The notes under the pieces were generated by a model that was given only the letters and a program-made list of their open reading frames with translations, did no database searches and had not been told where the DNA came from. The position numbers and the translations under genes were made by a program. Positions 13,401-28,500 of a stretch of DNA of 64,000 nt are shown piece after piece; position 1 is the stretch's first letter, and every line of letters begins with the position of its first letter. Origin of the DNA: Fragum whitleyi (taxonomy: Eukaryota; Mollusca; Bivalvia; Cardiida; Cardiidae); NCBI GenBank assembly GCA_948146395.1, contig OX411543.1, positions 66,041,474 to 66,105,473 of the forward strand, read 5' to 3'.

Positions 13401-16400
13401 TCTCCTACTTACTAGATCTATAACTGTATACAAAATTTGAAGTTGCTGGAACATTAGGTTTTGAACAAAATGTCCCAAACAAAAATATAAGAGTAAAAAC
13501 AACCAATGGCAAAAACTCCAAAAGTGGGCAGAGAAGAATGATTCTTGTACATGCCACTTGTCCTCAATGAGATCTATAAGTGTACCAAGTTTGAAGTTGC
13601 TAGCACTTATGGTTAAGGAGATATGATCCGGACAAAAATGTCAGGATAAAAAACAACAACAGACAATAACTAAAAAAAGGATGTGGCAGAGTAACAGTTC
13701 TTGTGCATTACACTTCTTCTCAATGAGATCTACCAGTGTACAAAGTTTGAAGTTGCTAGGGCTTATGGTTTAGGAGATAAGTACGGGACAAAAATGGAAG
13801 ATAGAAACAACAAAGGGCAATAACTCAAAAAGTGGACATGGCAGAGTGACAGTTCTTGTACATGACACTTGCCCTCAATGATATCTATAAGTGTAGCAAG
13901 TTTGAAGTTTCTTGCACTTATGGTTTAGAAGATATGTTCTGGACAAAAATGTAAAGGTAAACCCAACAAAGGGCAATAACTCAAAAAGTGGGTGTGGCAG
14001 AGTAACAGTTCTTGTACATCACACTTGTCCTCAATGAGATCTATATGTGTACCAAGTTTGATGTTGCTAGCACTTATAGTTTAGGAAATATGATCCGGAC
14101 AAGAATTTAAGACTAAAAACAACAAAGGGCAATAACTCAAAAAGTGGACATGGCAGAGTAACAGTTCTTGTACATCACACTTGTCCTCGATAAGATCTAT
14201 CATTTTACAAAGTTTGAAGTTGCTAGCACTTATGGTTAAGGAGATATGATCCGAACAAAAATGTAAGGATAAAAACATCAAAGGGCAATAACTCAAAAAG
14301 TGGGCGTGGCAGAATATCAGTTTTTGAAATGACACTTGTCCTCAATGAGATCTATAAGTGTACCAAGCTTGAAGTTGCTAGGGCTTATGGTTTAGGAGAT
14401 ATGATCCGGACAAGAATGTAAGGCTAAAAACAACAAAGGGCAATAACATACAAAGTGGGTGTGGCAGAGTTATGGATCTTGTACATCACACTTGTCCTCA
14501 ATGAGATCTATAAGTGTACCAAGTTTGAAGTTGCTAGCACACATAGTTTGGTATATGTTCCGGACAAGAATGTAAGGGTAAAAACAACAAAGAGCAATAA
14601 CTCAAAAAAGTGGGCGTGGCAGAGTAACGGTTCTTGAACATTTCACTTCTCCTCAATGAGATCTTTAAGTGTACCAAGTTTGATGTTGCTAGCACACATA
14701 GTTTAGGAGATATGTTCAGGACAAGAATGTAAAGGTAAAAACAACAAAGGGCAATAACTCAAAAAGTGGGCATGGCAGAATATCAGTTCTTGAACATGAC
14801 ACTTGTCCTCAATGAGATCTATAAGTGTACCAAGTTTGATGTTGCTAGCACACATAGTTTAGGAGATATGTTCCGGACAAGAATATAAGGGTAAAAACAA
14901 CAAAGGGCAATAACTCAAAAAGTGTGCGTGGTAGAGTAACGGATCTAGAACATGACACTTCTCCTCAATGAGATCTACAAGTGTACCAAGTTTTAAGTTG
15001 CTAGCACAAATGGTTTAGAAGATATAGCCTGGACATAAGTGTGATGGACAGACAGACAGACAGACAGACGGATGGACGGACAGACGGAATCGAGCAAACC
15101 TATAGTCCCCCAACCGGTAACCGGTGGGGGACTAATAAATTGATACCTTTCTACAGATGGAATCGAGCAAACCTATAGTCCCCCAACCGGTAACCGGTAG
15201 GGACTAATAAATTGATACTGTTAGTTTTATACTAACCATATAAAAAGATTAGTTTCATCTTTTAAAATATGTTTTCCAGATGATTGAAATCATTTTTGCA
15301 GATTGATAAAAGCTCACATTAGGGCCATTTAATGAAATTTGGTGAAAATCCATCATTTAGTTAAGGCGAAAATGATTTTCAAAGTTTCAGTATATAACAT
15401 AAATAGAATTGACCTTGTCAATAAAAGTCATACTTTCTGCAGAATTTGTAATGCTTTTCACATAAGATTTGAAAAGTTGATTGAATTACAGAAATGTATG
15501 CACACTTACTGATAATATTCTCTTCCATATTGAGAGGTTTTTGTTGGCAAGATTTGAGTAAAATAGCTGTTTGAGACAATAACTCTGAACACAAGGGCAA
15601 CATAAGGTGTAGATGTTGTTGGATTAGGTAGACAATGCCTTCAAACTGAAAAACAACTAGACTGTCACAAAGCCACTAATATCCCCTTGCAAGTGCTTCT
15701 CAATAATGAAAAGCCAGTTTCTATCAAAGGACCATAACTTTTTCAAAACTCAATGGATTGTAACCAAAACATCACTTGGTCATCACTGCTTGATACTGAT
15801 CACATCTGTAAAGTTTGAAAAATATCCGCCCATAAGTTGCTGAGAAATACAGCGGACATGAAACAGCTACAGACGGATGGGCTGACCGACCAACAATTTA
15901 ACTCCTATATACTCCTCAAACATAAATTTGGGGAGTATAAATATATACAGTCACTCACCATGCCAAATTCCTTTAAATATGTCAATGTAATGGACATATT
16001 AGCGCTTTCATTTCAAGATATCCTCTGTTTAATTCAAAAACATTATAACTACAGTTGTATTCAAGCTGTATTTATAAAGTTTTAGAATTACAGTTACACT
16101 ATTCTCCATGTAACGAAACATATCATTATGCCACATTAAGAAACAAGTAATGGTTTGCATTAGTAAAACTTCAGATTTGTGGCATCTCCCAAATGAAGAA
16201 TTTTTATTTTCTGTATGACAATAATGAAACTCAAGACAAAGAATCACAAATGACAACAACAAGCATACTTCGGCATTGAACCATAAATAAATTTTGTTAA
16301 ATTCTGTATATCAGGTTAAATTTTGCATCAATTCATGTTTGTGTATTCAGTCTGAGAGATATATCGGTGAGCTCATGCTTCAGCGCGAGCTGATATTTTG

Positions 16401-17392
16401 ATGTCCCAGTACAAATAGGTTGTAAATATCTGTATAGGTCCTTTTGATTTTTTCACAACTTGGCTGTCATACTGTTATTTATTTATCAAACAAAAATTAA
16501 AGGTTTAAGTTTTTGCATGAACAAGCTTACACCTAAGCCAAAACCAGTATGTACATCAAGGACCTAGGTGATGATAATGCCTGAGTTTTTGTTCCAGAGC
16601 AGTCATGCTATTTGAAAATTTAGCTGATAAAACCCAATTTATAGTCGACTTGAAAGTATAAAAATTTTAAGCTTCATTATTGGAATCATGTTATTCACAA
16701 TAATCAAATAGTTGAGTTATAACTTAATCTTTAAACAGATTCGAAACTAGAAATGTATCAAACACAGAGATGCCCCAATAAATACTTAATTTTAACATGC
16801 AACTCATTTGACCTTCAGCCTTGACCTCAACTTTGGCCTTATCCAGATCATGACACTAGTTCTCACCCAGGGAAACAACCATGCCATTTTTTCAAATTCA
16901 CCCATTAATGTAGAAGTTATGCTCCAGACAAGAATTGGACACAGTCCCACACATACACACACACACGCACATACTCTCACAGACAGACAGAGGTAAGTTT
17001 ATATGCCAGTGGCCATTTAATGGTTATGGTAATAAGTAAAAGACTGTTTATATTAAGCAACAATATTCTTTTAACAATATGCTCTTGAGGAATCAATGTA
17101 CTATTATAATAATAATATGATTGGTTTATATAAATCTATACTCACATTTATGACATCTACATTAGACTGTACACAATACGAAAACACATGTTTGTGTATA
17201 GATGATAGAAGGGTATGTAACTGTGGACAGCATGTATCTACATCATCTACAGACAAACCATCTTTATCATTATTCTTCTCTACCTCATTTAAGGCTCTCT
17301 CCTACAAAACACAAGATGCCCATGAGGGCCCAAGACACTGACTATCAATGTTTTCAATTTAATCTGATATTTTAGGAACTGGGTTCCTTGAA

Positions 17393-17423
<31 letters not shown>

Positions 17424-20400
17424 GTGACCCGTCATGCGAAAAGAGACCATCTGGAAACTCAGTAAAATGAATATTTAAAAAAAGAGATTGGGTTTAGCAT
17501 ATGTAAACCAGAGGTCATATTTCAAAAATTATAACACTTGAGGGTAGATTGATCATTCTAGACTCAGAAAATTAGCACTTTCTGAAAAATTATGATCCTA
17601 GTCAGTCTGCCAAATAGGATTGCGCAGACTGACTAGGGTCAATACTTTACGCATTTCCCAGCTGGTCCCGTTTGTGTGACAGGTCACATATATTATATAT
17701 ACATATATATTATTGATATCCATTAGGCCCCTTTTCACCTGTTTTCTGATATTTTTACCCCTTCTTTTGAAAGGAAGGAGCTTTAAGTCCTTCAAAAATC
17801 TATTGATAGTTTCAAGGACATATGTATTTTTATGAACTTTTATCTTGTAAACTACAATATTTCTGGTAAAAAACCACTTTTCACTAGTTTTTCAAAGGAT
17901 AAATACCATTTTTGAAAGGAACCTTCCAGTGAAAGATTTATAAGACAGACATATGGGCTGACAGTTTGACAGAAAACAAGCTATCATTACAGCTTTTCTG
18001 ACCTATGGTCAGTTGAAAATCAAGGTTTGGAAATTGTTAAAGTTTTCTGTGAAATCCCTGTTTTCATGACCTCATGGAAAGGTAAAAATATGTGTGACCC
18101 CATCACGCAAAAAGGGACCATTTGGAACTCTGTTAAATGAATATTTGAACAAGAGCTGTCACTGTAAGATGACAATGCCCCCGACACCGCTTTGATTTTA
18201 AATTATGGCCAATCTATGTTGAAGGTCAAGGTCATCCAGGGGTCAAGGTCACCAAAGTATGTGCCTACAGAAAGGTAATGTACCAAGGAATGTTGTGGTA
18301 AAGTATGATGCGAATATGTTAAGTAATAAGGAAGTTATGGCCAATGTTAAAGTTTTTGGACGGAATGACGGACGGACGGACGGACAGACGGACGGACAGA
18401 CGGACGGACGGACAAGTCAAATTTATGATGCCTCCCTATCGGGGGCATAAAAAGAGATTTGGTCTAGCATAGGACAATCAGATGTCAGACTTCAAGAAAT
18501 CTTTCACTGGAAGATAGATTGATCATTCTAGATTCAGAAAATAAGCACATTGCAAAAGCTTCAGTCCTAGTCAGTCTGCGCAGTCTGACTAGGTGTTGAA
18601 ATTTTATGCATTACCCAGAAGGTCCCTTTTTGTGTGAATAGAAAGGTCACATTTCTAAGTTTCCCATGCTTTCAACTGTAGCTGATTATCAGTCACTTTT
18701 GGGCAGCCAGAGAACCTATCCATGAATTCTGAAGCTAAAATGATTATAAAGCTAAATATATGTTAAGCTAAGAAATACTTAAAACTGACTTCTGCTTAAT
18801 CTGTATCCAATTTCTATTTGTTTTTAAAGAATTCAATGATGGCTCCTTTTCATTTGAAGTGTCACAAATATAACAGCAAACCCAATTAGAATATCACTCA
18901 CTGTCTCAAAAGCTAGGTTTCTCAGTATGTTCTTCATCAACATCTCAGCAAGATGTAAATCTGGTACAAACTTGTGTGTAATGAGGTAGTTTCTAGAAGG
19001 ACTCAGGCCAAGAAAAGTGGCAATATGGCTGTTATTTTGTAGGCTTGTTAGGATCATGTTTAACTGCATTCTCTGGAAAATAATCAAAATGAATGAACAT
19101 GTGAAATAAATTACATTTTATGTATTTTTGACAATATTTTTAATTCGGCATATGATCTAGGAGTGAAACTAAGAGCTGCTAGAGCAGCTGATTTGCTCCA
19201 CAGCCCTGAATCTACTGATATGATTATACAAGAATTTATAAGTGAATGAATGAATGAATGTTTATTTCAAGTAAGTAAATTTATGTATTTATGTGTCACA
19301 TGCTGAAATATTTCTGCAATGAAAAATGGAAGCCAGATGAATATCATGAAAATTGACCTCTGCCTGTTCAATACATATTTTTTATCTGATCACAATAATT
19401 TTGTGCAGTATGATAATAGGTCGGTCACCAAAGGAAAATTCCAGTGAAATTTGGTTGATATCCACCAGGTTCTTAGAAAATGATTTTCAAATTCTCCACA
19501 TAATTACGAACACAATATTTTTAGTAGACTGATGAAGGGTCACTAAAGGATCATTCCAGTGAAATTCGGATGATATCCATTTGTTAGATTCTGAGAAAAG
19601 TCACATATTACCATATATGACAATGAGGCATGTCCATTTAAGCCTGGTTTTTCAATGAATTAAAAATCCTTGAACAACTATGAAAGAGGGTCACCAAAAT
19701 ATCATTCCTGTGAAGTTTGGCTAAAATTCACATAATAGCTTTTAAGGAGAATACTTTTAAAGAAAAAGTTAAAGACCCACACAGCACCATGACAATTGCC
19801 CCAGTGGCCTTTTGCCAGTGGAGCTAAAACATTATGTTAACTTTCTTTCATTTTAAGGGTAAGTGAGTAATAATCATGTAAAATAGGGTCATTCTCAAAG
19901 CTGACAAATAATCTATACCCGAGTTTTATCTAAGAGAAAGTTGTGTTTTTGGAAGAAAATGTTAGACAACTGACCCTGATAAATGACCTTGACATTATCA
20001 GATAATCTTGACCTTGATATCTAAAGATAGGTTTCAATGAAAAATACCCCCATGTCCAATATGAGCTTGATTATTTCAGTCTTGAAGTAATTAGTCATTT
20101 TAAAATTTTCTACATGTTTTGCCATTATTATATCTTGATAAGAAACCTTGACTTTGTCAGAGAGCCTTAATCTTTATTAAGATCAGGTCAGAGCTAACTT
20201 GAAGATTAAGATTACCAGTCCCTTAGAGATTCTAGTATTAAACAGTGAAGGTAATAGCTAAATTCTGCCTGATACATAACATATGGTATGAATCAAAAGT
20301 TTTTGTAAAACAAGAGGGTCAGAATAGCCATAAACTATAAATTTGATTTGTCCAGTGAATGTGATGGAGGAGTAGATGCTAAAGAATTCAAAGTTAAAAT

Positions 20401-22510
20401 ATGACCAACCCTGCAATACCCATATTTATTCGCCTATCAGAATGTCATTAATATTTATTTGAAAAGTCACTAAAGTAACAATATAAACATATTAACATAT
20501 AAATCTTAAATTGTTCAAGTGATTAAGGAGGAGATGTTATTCAAGGTTTCATATTGGAAAAAGGCTGGGCTAATAAAAATTTCATGGAAGAGAGTCACCA
20601 AGGAAACCTTCCGGTAAAGTTTCATTGAAATCAGTCCAGTGCTTCAGAAGGAGATGTTGTTCAAAGATATTATAGTAGAAAATGCCAAACACTGCCAGAC
20701 CCATATTAATAGGCATATCAAAATTTTAAACAGTTTTTGAAAAAGGTCACCCATGGCACATTCTGGCAAACTTTCATTGTAGTAGGGTCAATGGTTTAGG
20801 AGAACGATGTTGTTCATAGATTTCAAAGTGAAAAAATGCCTTGCCCTGCCAGACCTATTTTAAGGGGGCCAATCAGAATTTTCAAACAATTTCGATGAGG
20901 GTCATCTGAGGAACATTCTGGCAAAGATTTATTGAAATCAGCCCATCGGTTCAGGAGATGTCGTTCAAAGATTTCATAGTGAAACTAGATGTGTTTGTGA
21001 AATTCTGACAAGAAAATGGAAAAAAATTTTACCTTAAGGCCCCTTTTTCCATGAAATTCGGAAAAGTCAAACAATGTGTCTTGGTAATTTTCAAGGAAGT
21101 GTATATATGAAGTTCATCCAATTTGGTCAAGGGGTTGAGGAGATATGGCTACAGAAAGACAGACAGAAGGACTATATGCATAACAATAAAGGTCTCCTAC
21201 CTGTCCTCTAGAGAGTGTATTCCAGTATTCTGGTGATTGTGGTAACAATGAATGTAACAGCTCCATTCTCTCACCTAAACAAGGTAATAACAGCTGTGCT
21301 CCCACTGATAGGCATTCACAGATAGCCTGAAATTAAAAACCATCTTCATTGATAGTGCATAAGAAATTCAAGTCAAATAGGCAGAATATTTCTAACAATA
21401 ATAAGAGCACTACATACAAGTGACTATGCTTAGCTGTCAGGTGCCAGAAGTAGTAAAAATTCTAAATTGAAAAGGGTCATTTTTTCAATGAATGTTTTTG
21501 AGTATCTTTTCCTTCATATTTTTCAAAAAGAAAGGTAACTCTTATACAGGAATACTCCCCTTGTATTCAAAAGGAATGGAGTTGATATCAAACAAAGTTT
21601 CTATCTCTGTCAATCAGCATATTAATGCTTCATCTAACTTACTAAATTAGCCACATTCTTTTTTACAGGATCAAACATATATGATATAATTTCCAACAAA
21701 TTAAATGTTCTCAGTTTACATTATATATGTTATAGGGAAAATGACCTCTGAAAAAAATACAAGTTTTTAAATCCAACCAAATTAATCTTTTGCACAGAAA
21801 TCACGGAAGGATAATTTCAGTGAAACTTGGTTAAAACTCTTTGATTATTTCCTGAAAAATGTTATTTAAGTTTTCAAAATATAATATTCACAGAAATGAC
21901 CTCCATTAATAAGAGCAATGTTTTTCATTTAACCATAGAAACTTTATGCAGTCTGATAAAGGTCACCAAACGGTAATTTATGTAAAATTCGGTTGAAATT
22001 CATAATTACTCCCTGAGAAAATCATTTTAATTCTGACCAGCAATTTCAGAGAAGATTTTTTTTATATTTTACCATATGGGGCCCTAGTCATCAACCTGAT
22101 CAGTTTTAAAAGAAGGAATCTGAAATTGTATGACCAAAGCATCATTCCTGTAAAATTTGGTTGAATTCTGACAAGTAGTTTCAAAGAAGAAGATGTTAAA
22201 GTAAAAGTTAAGACAAACAGGTACACGACAAACACCAGGACATGACGATAGCCCCGCTGGACTACGTCCATTGGAGCCTAAAATCATCTATAGTTAACCT
22301 GATTTGATTGTAAAAGTTGTACTTTAAATTAAGATATATGTTCCAGGTTTAAAGCTAATGCCTACTAGCAATAGTAGAGATGACACAAAATTTCAGTTTA
22401 GTACAATGAAACAACAACAATACAGAAGAATAGAAGGCTACGGCATTACCAAAAGTTCATTTCACACACATACAAGCTAAGAATTCTTTTTAACTCTTAA
22501 AAATTGAAAG

Positions 22511-22544
<34 letters not shown>

Positions 22545-25500
22545 TAACAGCAATTTTTTTTTTCAAAGTTTGACCTTGACAGATGACCTTGACCTTGTCA
22601 CATGACCTTGACTTTGGTACCAGCGGATGCGGATCATTGAGATCTATCATCATGCCAAATATTAGTTTTGTATCTTGAATTGGCTTGAAAATATTGGCAA
22701 TGTTAATTTTTTTGGTTAACTTTTGCAGACAGACAGACAGACAGACGGACAACGGTAAAACAATATGCCCCCGATCTAACGATGCGGGGGCATAAAAACA
22801 TATGGATTAATTAAATACCTGTTGAATGGCATCTGGTGTTTTAGTATCTATCAGTTTAAACAGTATATTTCTGAGTGGTTTGGCTTGATTCCCTAGCAAG
22901 TTCTTTGATACACTGCTATTGAGGGCTAGTGATAGATGAATACACAAAACTCTCAAAGACAGCAATACAAAACGCTGGTGTTCTCTGAAATAAAACAGTA
23001 TGAGCCTGTGCAAGAGATTTCCAACATTTTCATATAGGTACAAAGCAAAGACTCTAATCAGCCTGTGCATCTGTACAGTCTGACCAGAGTCTTCAATATG
23101 CGTTTAGTAGATAGATAAAGTCTTAAAGTATCTGTTGACCATCAGGTAACATTACATTTACAGTAGATGGCTCGAGATATATCCTCGACCTTAAACATAC
23201 AGAAACAAACATACACAATGGAACATGCATCCATTATGCAGACGGTTGTTCAAATGTTAACAAACTTCTTCATTAATGTGAATACTATGATCTACTTAAC
23301 ATAATAATATTAATTTTTTACCTTAAACACTAACCTTGAACTTAAGCTTTACGCAGATTGTTTAAAATGTGAAATGATGCTCAAAGTAGAGATAGTGCAA
23401 ACTTTGATTAAAATTTACAATTACGCTGAAGCAATTATGATCTACAGGTAAAGAAAATTTGACCTTCATCTATAATTGACCTTCATCTTTAATCAACCTG
23501 TATAAATGCTTTCAAATGCACATAATGTTTAGATAAGAACAAAATATACTACTCAAAGTTTGCTTAACACCAAACTTTAGCCAAACTTAGCACCTGTAAG
23601 GAGACATGTTGGAGGTAGGAGTAGAGCTACCTCCGTCACAGAAGACCCACAACACAGCTACGTTCTGACCTTCAAAACGCCACTGGAGTGTGAGTTTTGA
23701 CTCAAAACATACGAACACAGCTGCATGAGCATAACCTGAGGTAAAGAAGACCATGTATTTGTATCCCGCTATCCAGAGTTATTTGTTGACGTCGGTTAAC
23801 TTAGGCATTGGACCATGTTGGCTGGCGCATAAGACGCTGGTATTGCCTAGACTACACTGATAGGTGAGCTAGGGTGTGGAGAAGGCCGGGGAAAAGGTTT
23901 CATGCAGCAAATATTGCTGAGCAATATTATTATGGGGGTGGGTCCATCATGGTTTGGGGTGGCATCAGCTTGGGTGGGCGGACAGATCTTGTTATTTTAG
24001 AAAGAGGTACTCTGACAGCTCGTAGGTACATTGATGAAATCCTCAATACCCACGTAAGATTTTACACTTGTGCTATTGGGGATGGATTCATTCTAATGGA
24101 TGATAATGCCTGTCCACATATGGCCTGTTCAGACCAAGAGTATCGCCAAGAAGAGGGCATTCCACTTCTGGACTGGCCCGCTTGCTCACCAGACTTGAAT
24201 CCAAAAGAGCATATGTGGAATGAGCTACAGGTCCAATTTTCGGCTCACCAGATCCAGTCAAGGACATTCCAGGTGCTCAGCCAGATCCTGCAAGAGGAAT
24301 GGTCCTTTATTCCCCAAAGAGTAATCCAGAACTTAATCAGGAGAATGCAGAGGAACTGTCAGGCTGTTATTGACAGTGCTAGCTCCCATACTCGTTATTG
24401 AACGAAATGCAATTGAAAGAACACATTTTTGGTCAAATTCGTTTTTTTCAATTATCAAGAAAACAGACAAATTTCTAGGGTCTCCCAGTTTGGTCTACAT
24501 TTAATGTCTTCTTATCACTATGAAGCTTTATTTTCTTCTCAAAATTTGATAAACTGATAACAATCTACCATTTTCCAACATCTTATAATCAAATTTCTTT
24601 TTTCCTGAAATTATAGTATAAAAAAGTTTTGGTGCTTACCAAACTTTGAGTAGAATATATTAGTATCCATCAACAACCATAATAGCTACCCATCAGTGTA
24701 CCGTAGCAGACAAAACAAGAGGACCCTGAGGGCCCTAAATCGCTAACCTGATATTTCAAGTAAATTATCATTAAGACTCCATTTCCTATGATATGGCATG
24801 AACCTTCCCATTTTCAACGGGGTTCATTCTTGTGATCTGGCAAACATTTTGATCAAGTTTCATGAAGATTGGACTATATTTGTGGCGTTTGGGGCTCTTA
24901 CGAGAAAATTGTCATTAAGGCCCCTTTTCCCATGATATGGCACATATACTTCCCATTTTCAAATGAGTTCATCCTCATGACATAACAAACATTCTGACAA
25001 AGTTTCATGATGATTGGACCATATTTGTGGCTTCTAGAGAGTAAACAAAAAATTGTCATTAAGATGCCTTTTTCTGTGATATGGCATGGATCCTTCCCAT
25101 TTTCAATAGACTCCATCCTCATGACCTAACAAACATTATAACCAAGTTTCATGAAGATTGGACCATATTTGTGGCTTCTAGAGTCTAAACAAGAAATTTG
25201 TCATTAAGGCCCCTTTTCCTGTGATATGGCACAGATCCTTTCCATTTGAACAATTTTTATAAGGGACCAACCAAGGAATATTTCTGCCAAGTTTAGTTGA
25301 TTTTGACCCATAAGTTTAGGAGGAGATGTCGTTTAAAGATATTGTTGACAAAATTGTCATTAAGGCGGCTTTGTCTGTGAAATGGCACGGATCCTTCCCA
25401 TTTTCATGAAGATTGGACCATATTTGTGGCTTCTAGAGTGAAAACAAGAAATTTGTCATTAAGGCCCCTTTTCCCGTGATATGGCACAGATGCTTTCCAT

Positions 25501-28500
25501 TTGAGCAATTTTGATAAGGGACCATCCAAGGAATATTTCTGCCAAGTTTGCTTGATTTTAACCCATAAGTTTAGGAGGAGATGTCGTTTAAAGATAATGT
25601 TGACAAAATTGTCATTAAGGCGGCTTTGTCTGTGAAATGGCACGGATCCTTCCCATTTTCAATAGACTTCATCCTCATGACCTAACAAACATTCTGACCA
25701 AGTTTCATGAAGATTGGACCGTATTTGTGGCTTCTAGAGTGAAAACAAGAAAATTGTCTTTAAAGCCCCTTTTCCCGTGATATGGCACGGATCCTTTCCA
25801 TTTGAGCAATTTTGATAAGGGACCACCCAAGGAATATTTCTGCCAAAATTTGTTGATTTTAACCCATAAGTTTAGGAGGAGATGTCGTTTAAAGATATTG
25901 TTGACAAAATTGTCATTAAGGCGGCTTTTTCTGTGAAATGGCATGGATCCTTCCCATTTTCAATAGACTTCATCCTCATGACCTAACAAACATTCTGACC
26001 AAGTTTCATGAAGATTGAACCATATTTGTGGCCTCTAGGGTGAAAACAAGAAATTTGTCATTAAGGCCCCTTTTCCCGTGATATGGCACGGATCCTTTCC
26101 ATTTGAGCAATTTTGATAAGGGACCATCCAAGGAATATTTCTGCCAAGTTTGGTTGATTTTAACCCATAAGTTTAGGAGGAGATGTCGTTTAAAGATATT
26201 GTTGACAAAATTGTCATTAAGGCGGCTTTTTCTGTGAAATGGCATGGATCCTTCCCATTTTCAATAGACTTCATCCTCATGACCTAACAAACATTCTGAC
26301 CAAGTTTCATGAAGATTGAACCATATTTGTGGCTTCTAGAGTGAAAATAAGAAATTCGTCATTAAGGCCCCTTTTCCCGTGATATGGCACGGATCCTTTC
26401 CATTTGAGCAATTTTGATAAGGGACCACCCAAGGAATATTTCTGCCAAGTTTTGTTGATTTTAACCCATAAGTTTAGGAGGAGATGTCGTTTAAAGAAAA
26501 AGTTGACGCCGTGACGGACAGACGGACAGACGGACAGATGGACAGAAAGACGCCGGACAACGATCGATCACAATAGCTCCCTTGAGCACTTCGTGCTCAG
26601 GTGAGCTAAAAAATCATTTAATTGACAACTTAAATCTTACTGATGGTTCCTGAAGGGTAGTAGAGGCCCTTGAAGGTCAAATCCTTTACAATACTTCTCC
26701 AAAAATACCCTCAATACACCAAAAGTGCTCTCTTGTATGTCCACACAGAATGGTCGGTGCCAGGATAGGGTTTGTCTGTAAAGTCAATCATACCTTCAGG
26801 TAGTGATAATGTAACCTCTCCTGCTGTTTTTAAACTTTAGACTGGTCCAAATTGAAAGAACTTGCAGATAAATATTAAATGTATGGTAAGTTAAATGTAA
26901 AATGAAATCATCCAGTAAGGTAAAAATATTGTATGAAAAGAATAATAGCTTATTATAAGAATTTTCTTCTTTCCTCAATATTTCCTCAAGAATTAAAATC
27001 ATTGAGAATTAAAACAACTTAACTCTGCCATAAAGGAAAGAGATGAAATCAGCCCAATACCCATATTTCCCACCATATTTTGTTTCATTAAATGTTTCAT
27101 TTGTTTGTTTGTATGGGTTTTTTCGCCACTTTTGACTATATTTCAGTTATATTGCTTTCCTTTCCTGGCCTCCAGCTGCAATCCTACTTAGATCTATAAT
27201 AATTAAGCCATTGGTGGGAGACAAATAGTCCTAAAGGAAGAGTGCTACTGTCCTGGATCAAATCAGGGACCTTAAGATTGACAGTCAAATGTGCTACCCA
27301 CTGCGTTATGACACAAACAATTTATTTCATGTCATAATATCAAAGTCAACTATCTACTGTAGAGATAATACAGCATTCCATATTTGGTCATATAGGATAA
27401 CACACACACAAAAAAACAGAAGCAGTTTGATCTATGTCAACAATTTTTATCTTTCAATAAGTCTCATTTGGAGGCATCAACATGTTTCAACACTGCTTTC
27501 TTAGAAATTTTAAACAATAGTTTTCTTACTTTCATGTGTTTGAGGGTAACAAGGGTTATACAAATTTTCTGAAAAAAAAAGAAGGATTTTTATCCCCTAT
27601 TGTGTCAAGAATTGACAAGAATAAAAATTTGAGGTTATTTCAGATACCAGGTTGTTGATACCTTGTAGTGATGGGACGATGATCGATTATAATCGAAAAT
27701 CAGTTGGTTTGCCCTTCCGATTACGATTATCGACTAAGAAATTTCACAATCGATTGTAGTCGGCCCAGAACGTGTTTTTTACCGAACATTTGGTCCAGGA
27801 ATATAACAGTCTCAATGCAATTAGCAGTTTATATAATCCTGGCTAGAAACAAAATAGCGGATGAAAACAATAATATTCTTGAGGATCAAGAGGTATTTCC
27901 TTACCCCCATCATGGCGAAGGACCGTCAGACATGTCGAAAAAAAATCCTCTTGGTCCGGTAAATTTTACCATATAGTTGGTCCAAAAGTCTGACGCTATT
28001 TTGTGGGCAAAAAAATAATTTAACAGTAAATCCTGTCTTGCACTTAAGAAAACACTATCCTGGACATCTTTCTCACGAAAACAAACATTTTTTCTTAAAC
28101 TTTACATAGGTCTAGATTCCTCTAAACAGTTCCTTTACGACTTTCGGCGCCCCTAGAAAGCGAAAATTCTCTTCCATAAAATGTACCTATTTAGAGGAAG
28201 AAAAGATGATTTTAGGACCCAATTTAGAAAGAATTATTGGTAGCTAGTCTTATTTTACCTGAATTTTTCGTATTTTTCCAGTATTAAAAGCACACAGACT
28301 AAAATAATTTTTTGCTTATTCGTACCCAAGAATGTTCGACCCATCAAATTATGTCTTGTTATTTTTAATGAAAACCACAAATGACTGTAGCCTTTTGACT
28401 TGAAAAAAGTTCAAAAAACATTTCTTTTAATAACTCTGTTAATCTCCGAATCTCAGCTTTTAAATCAAAGCACTGAAAACACTGGGAGGACTTTTGACAA

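Noticed and set aside
13500..15000. Regularly spaced repeats resembling a CRISPR array
   Set aside because: Whole ~157-bp units repeat head to tail with diverging sequence; there are no short identical repeats separated by unique spacers, and the genome is eukaryotic.
25404..26245. Three 79-codon minus-strand ORFs of near-identical sequence
   Set aside because: They are the same frame through a 301-bp tandem repeat; no domain, no start context, no splice signals.
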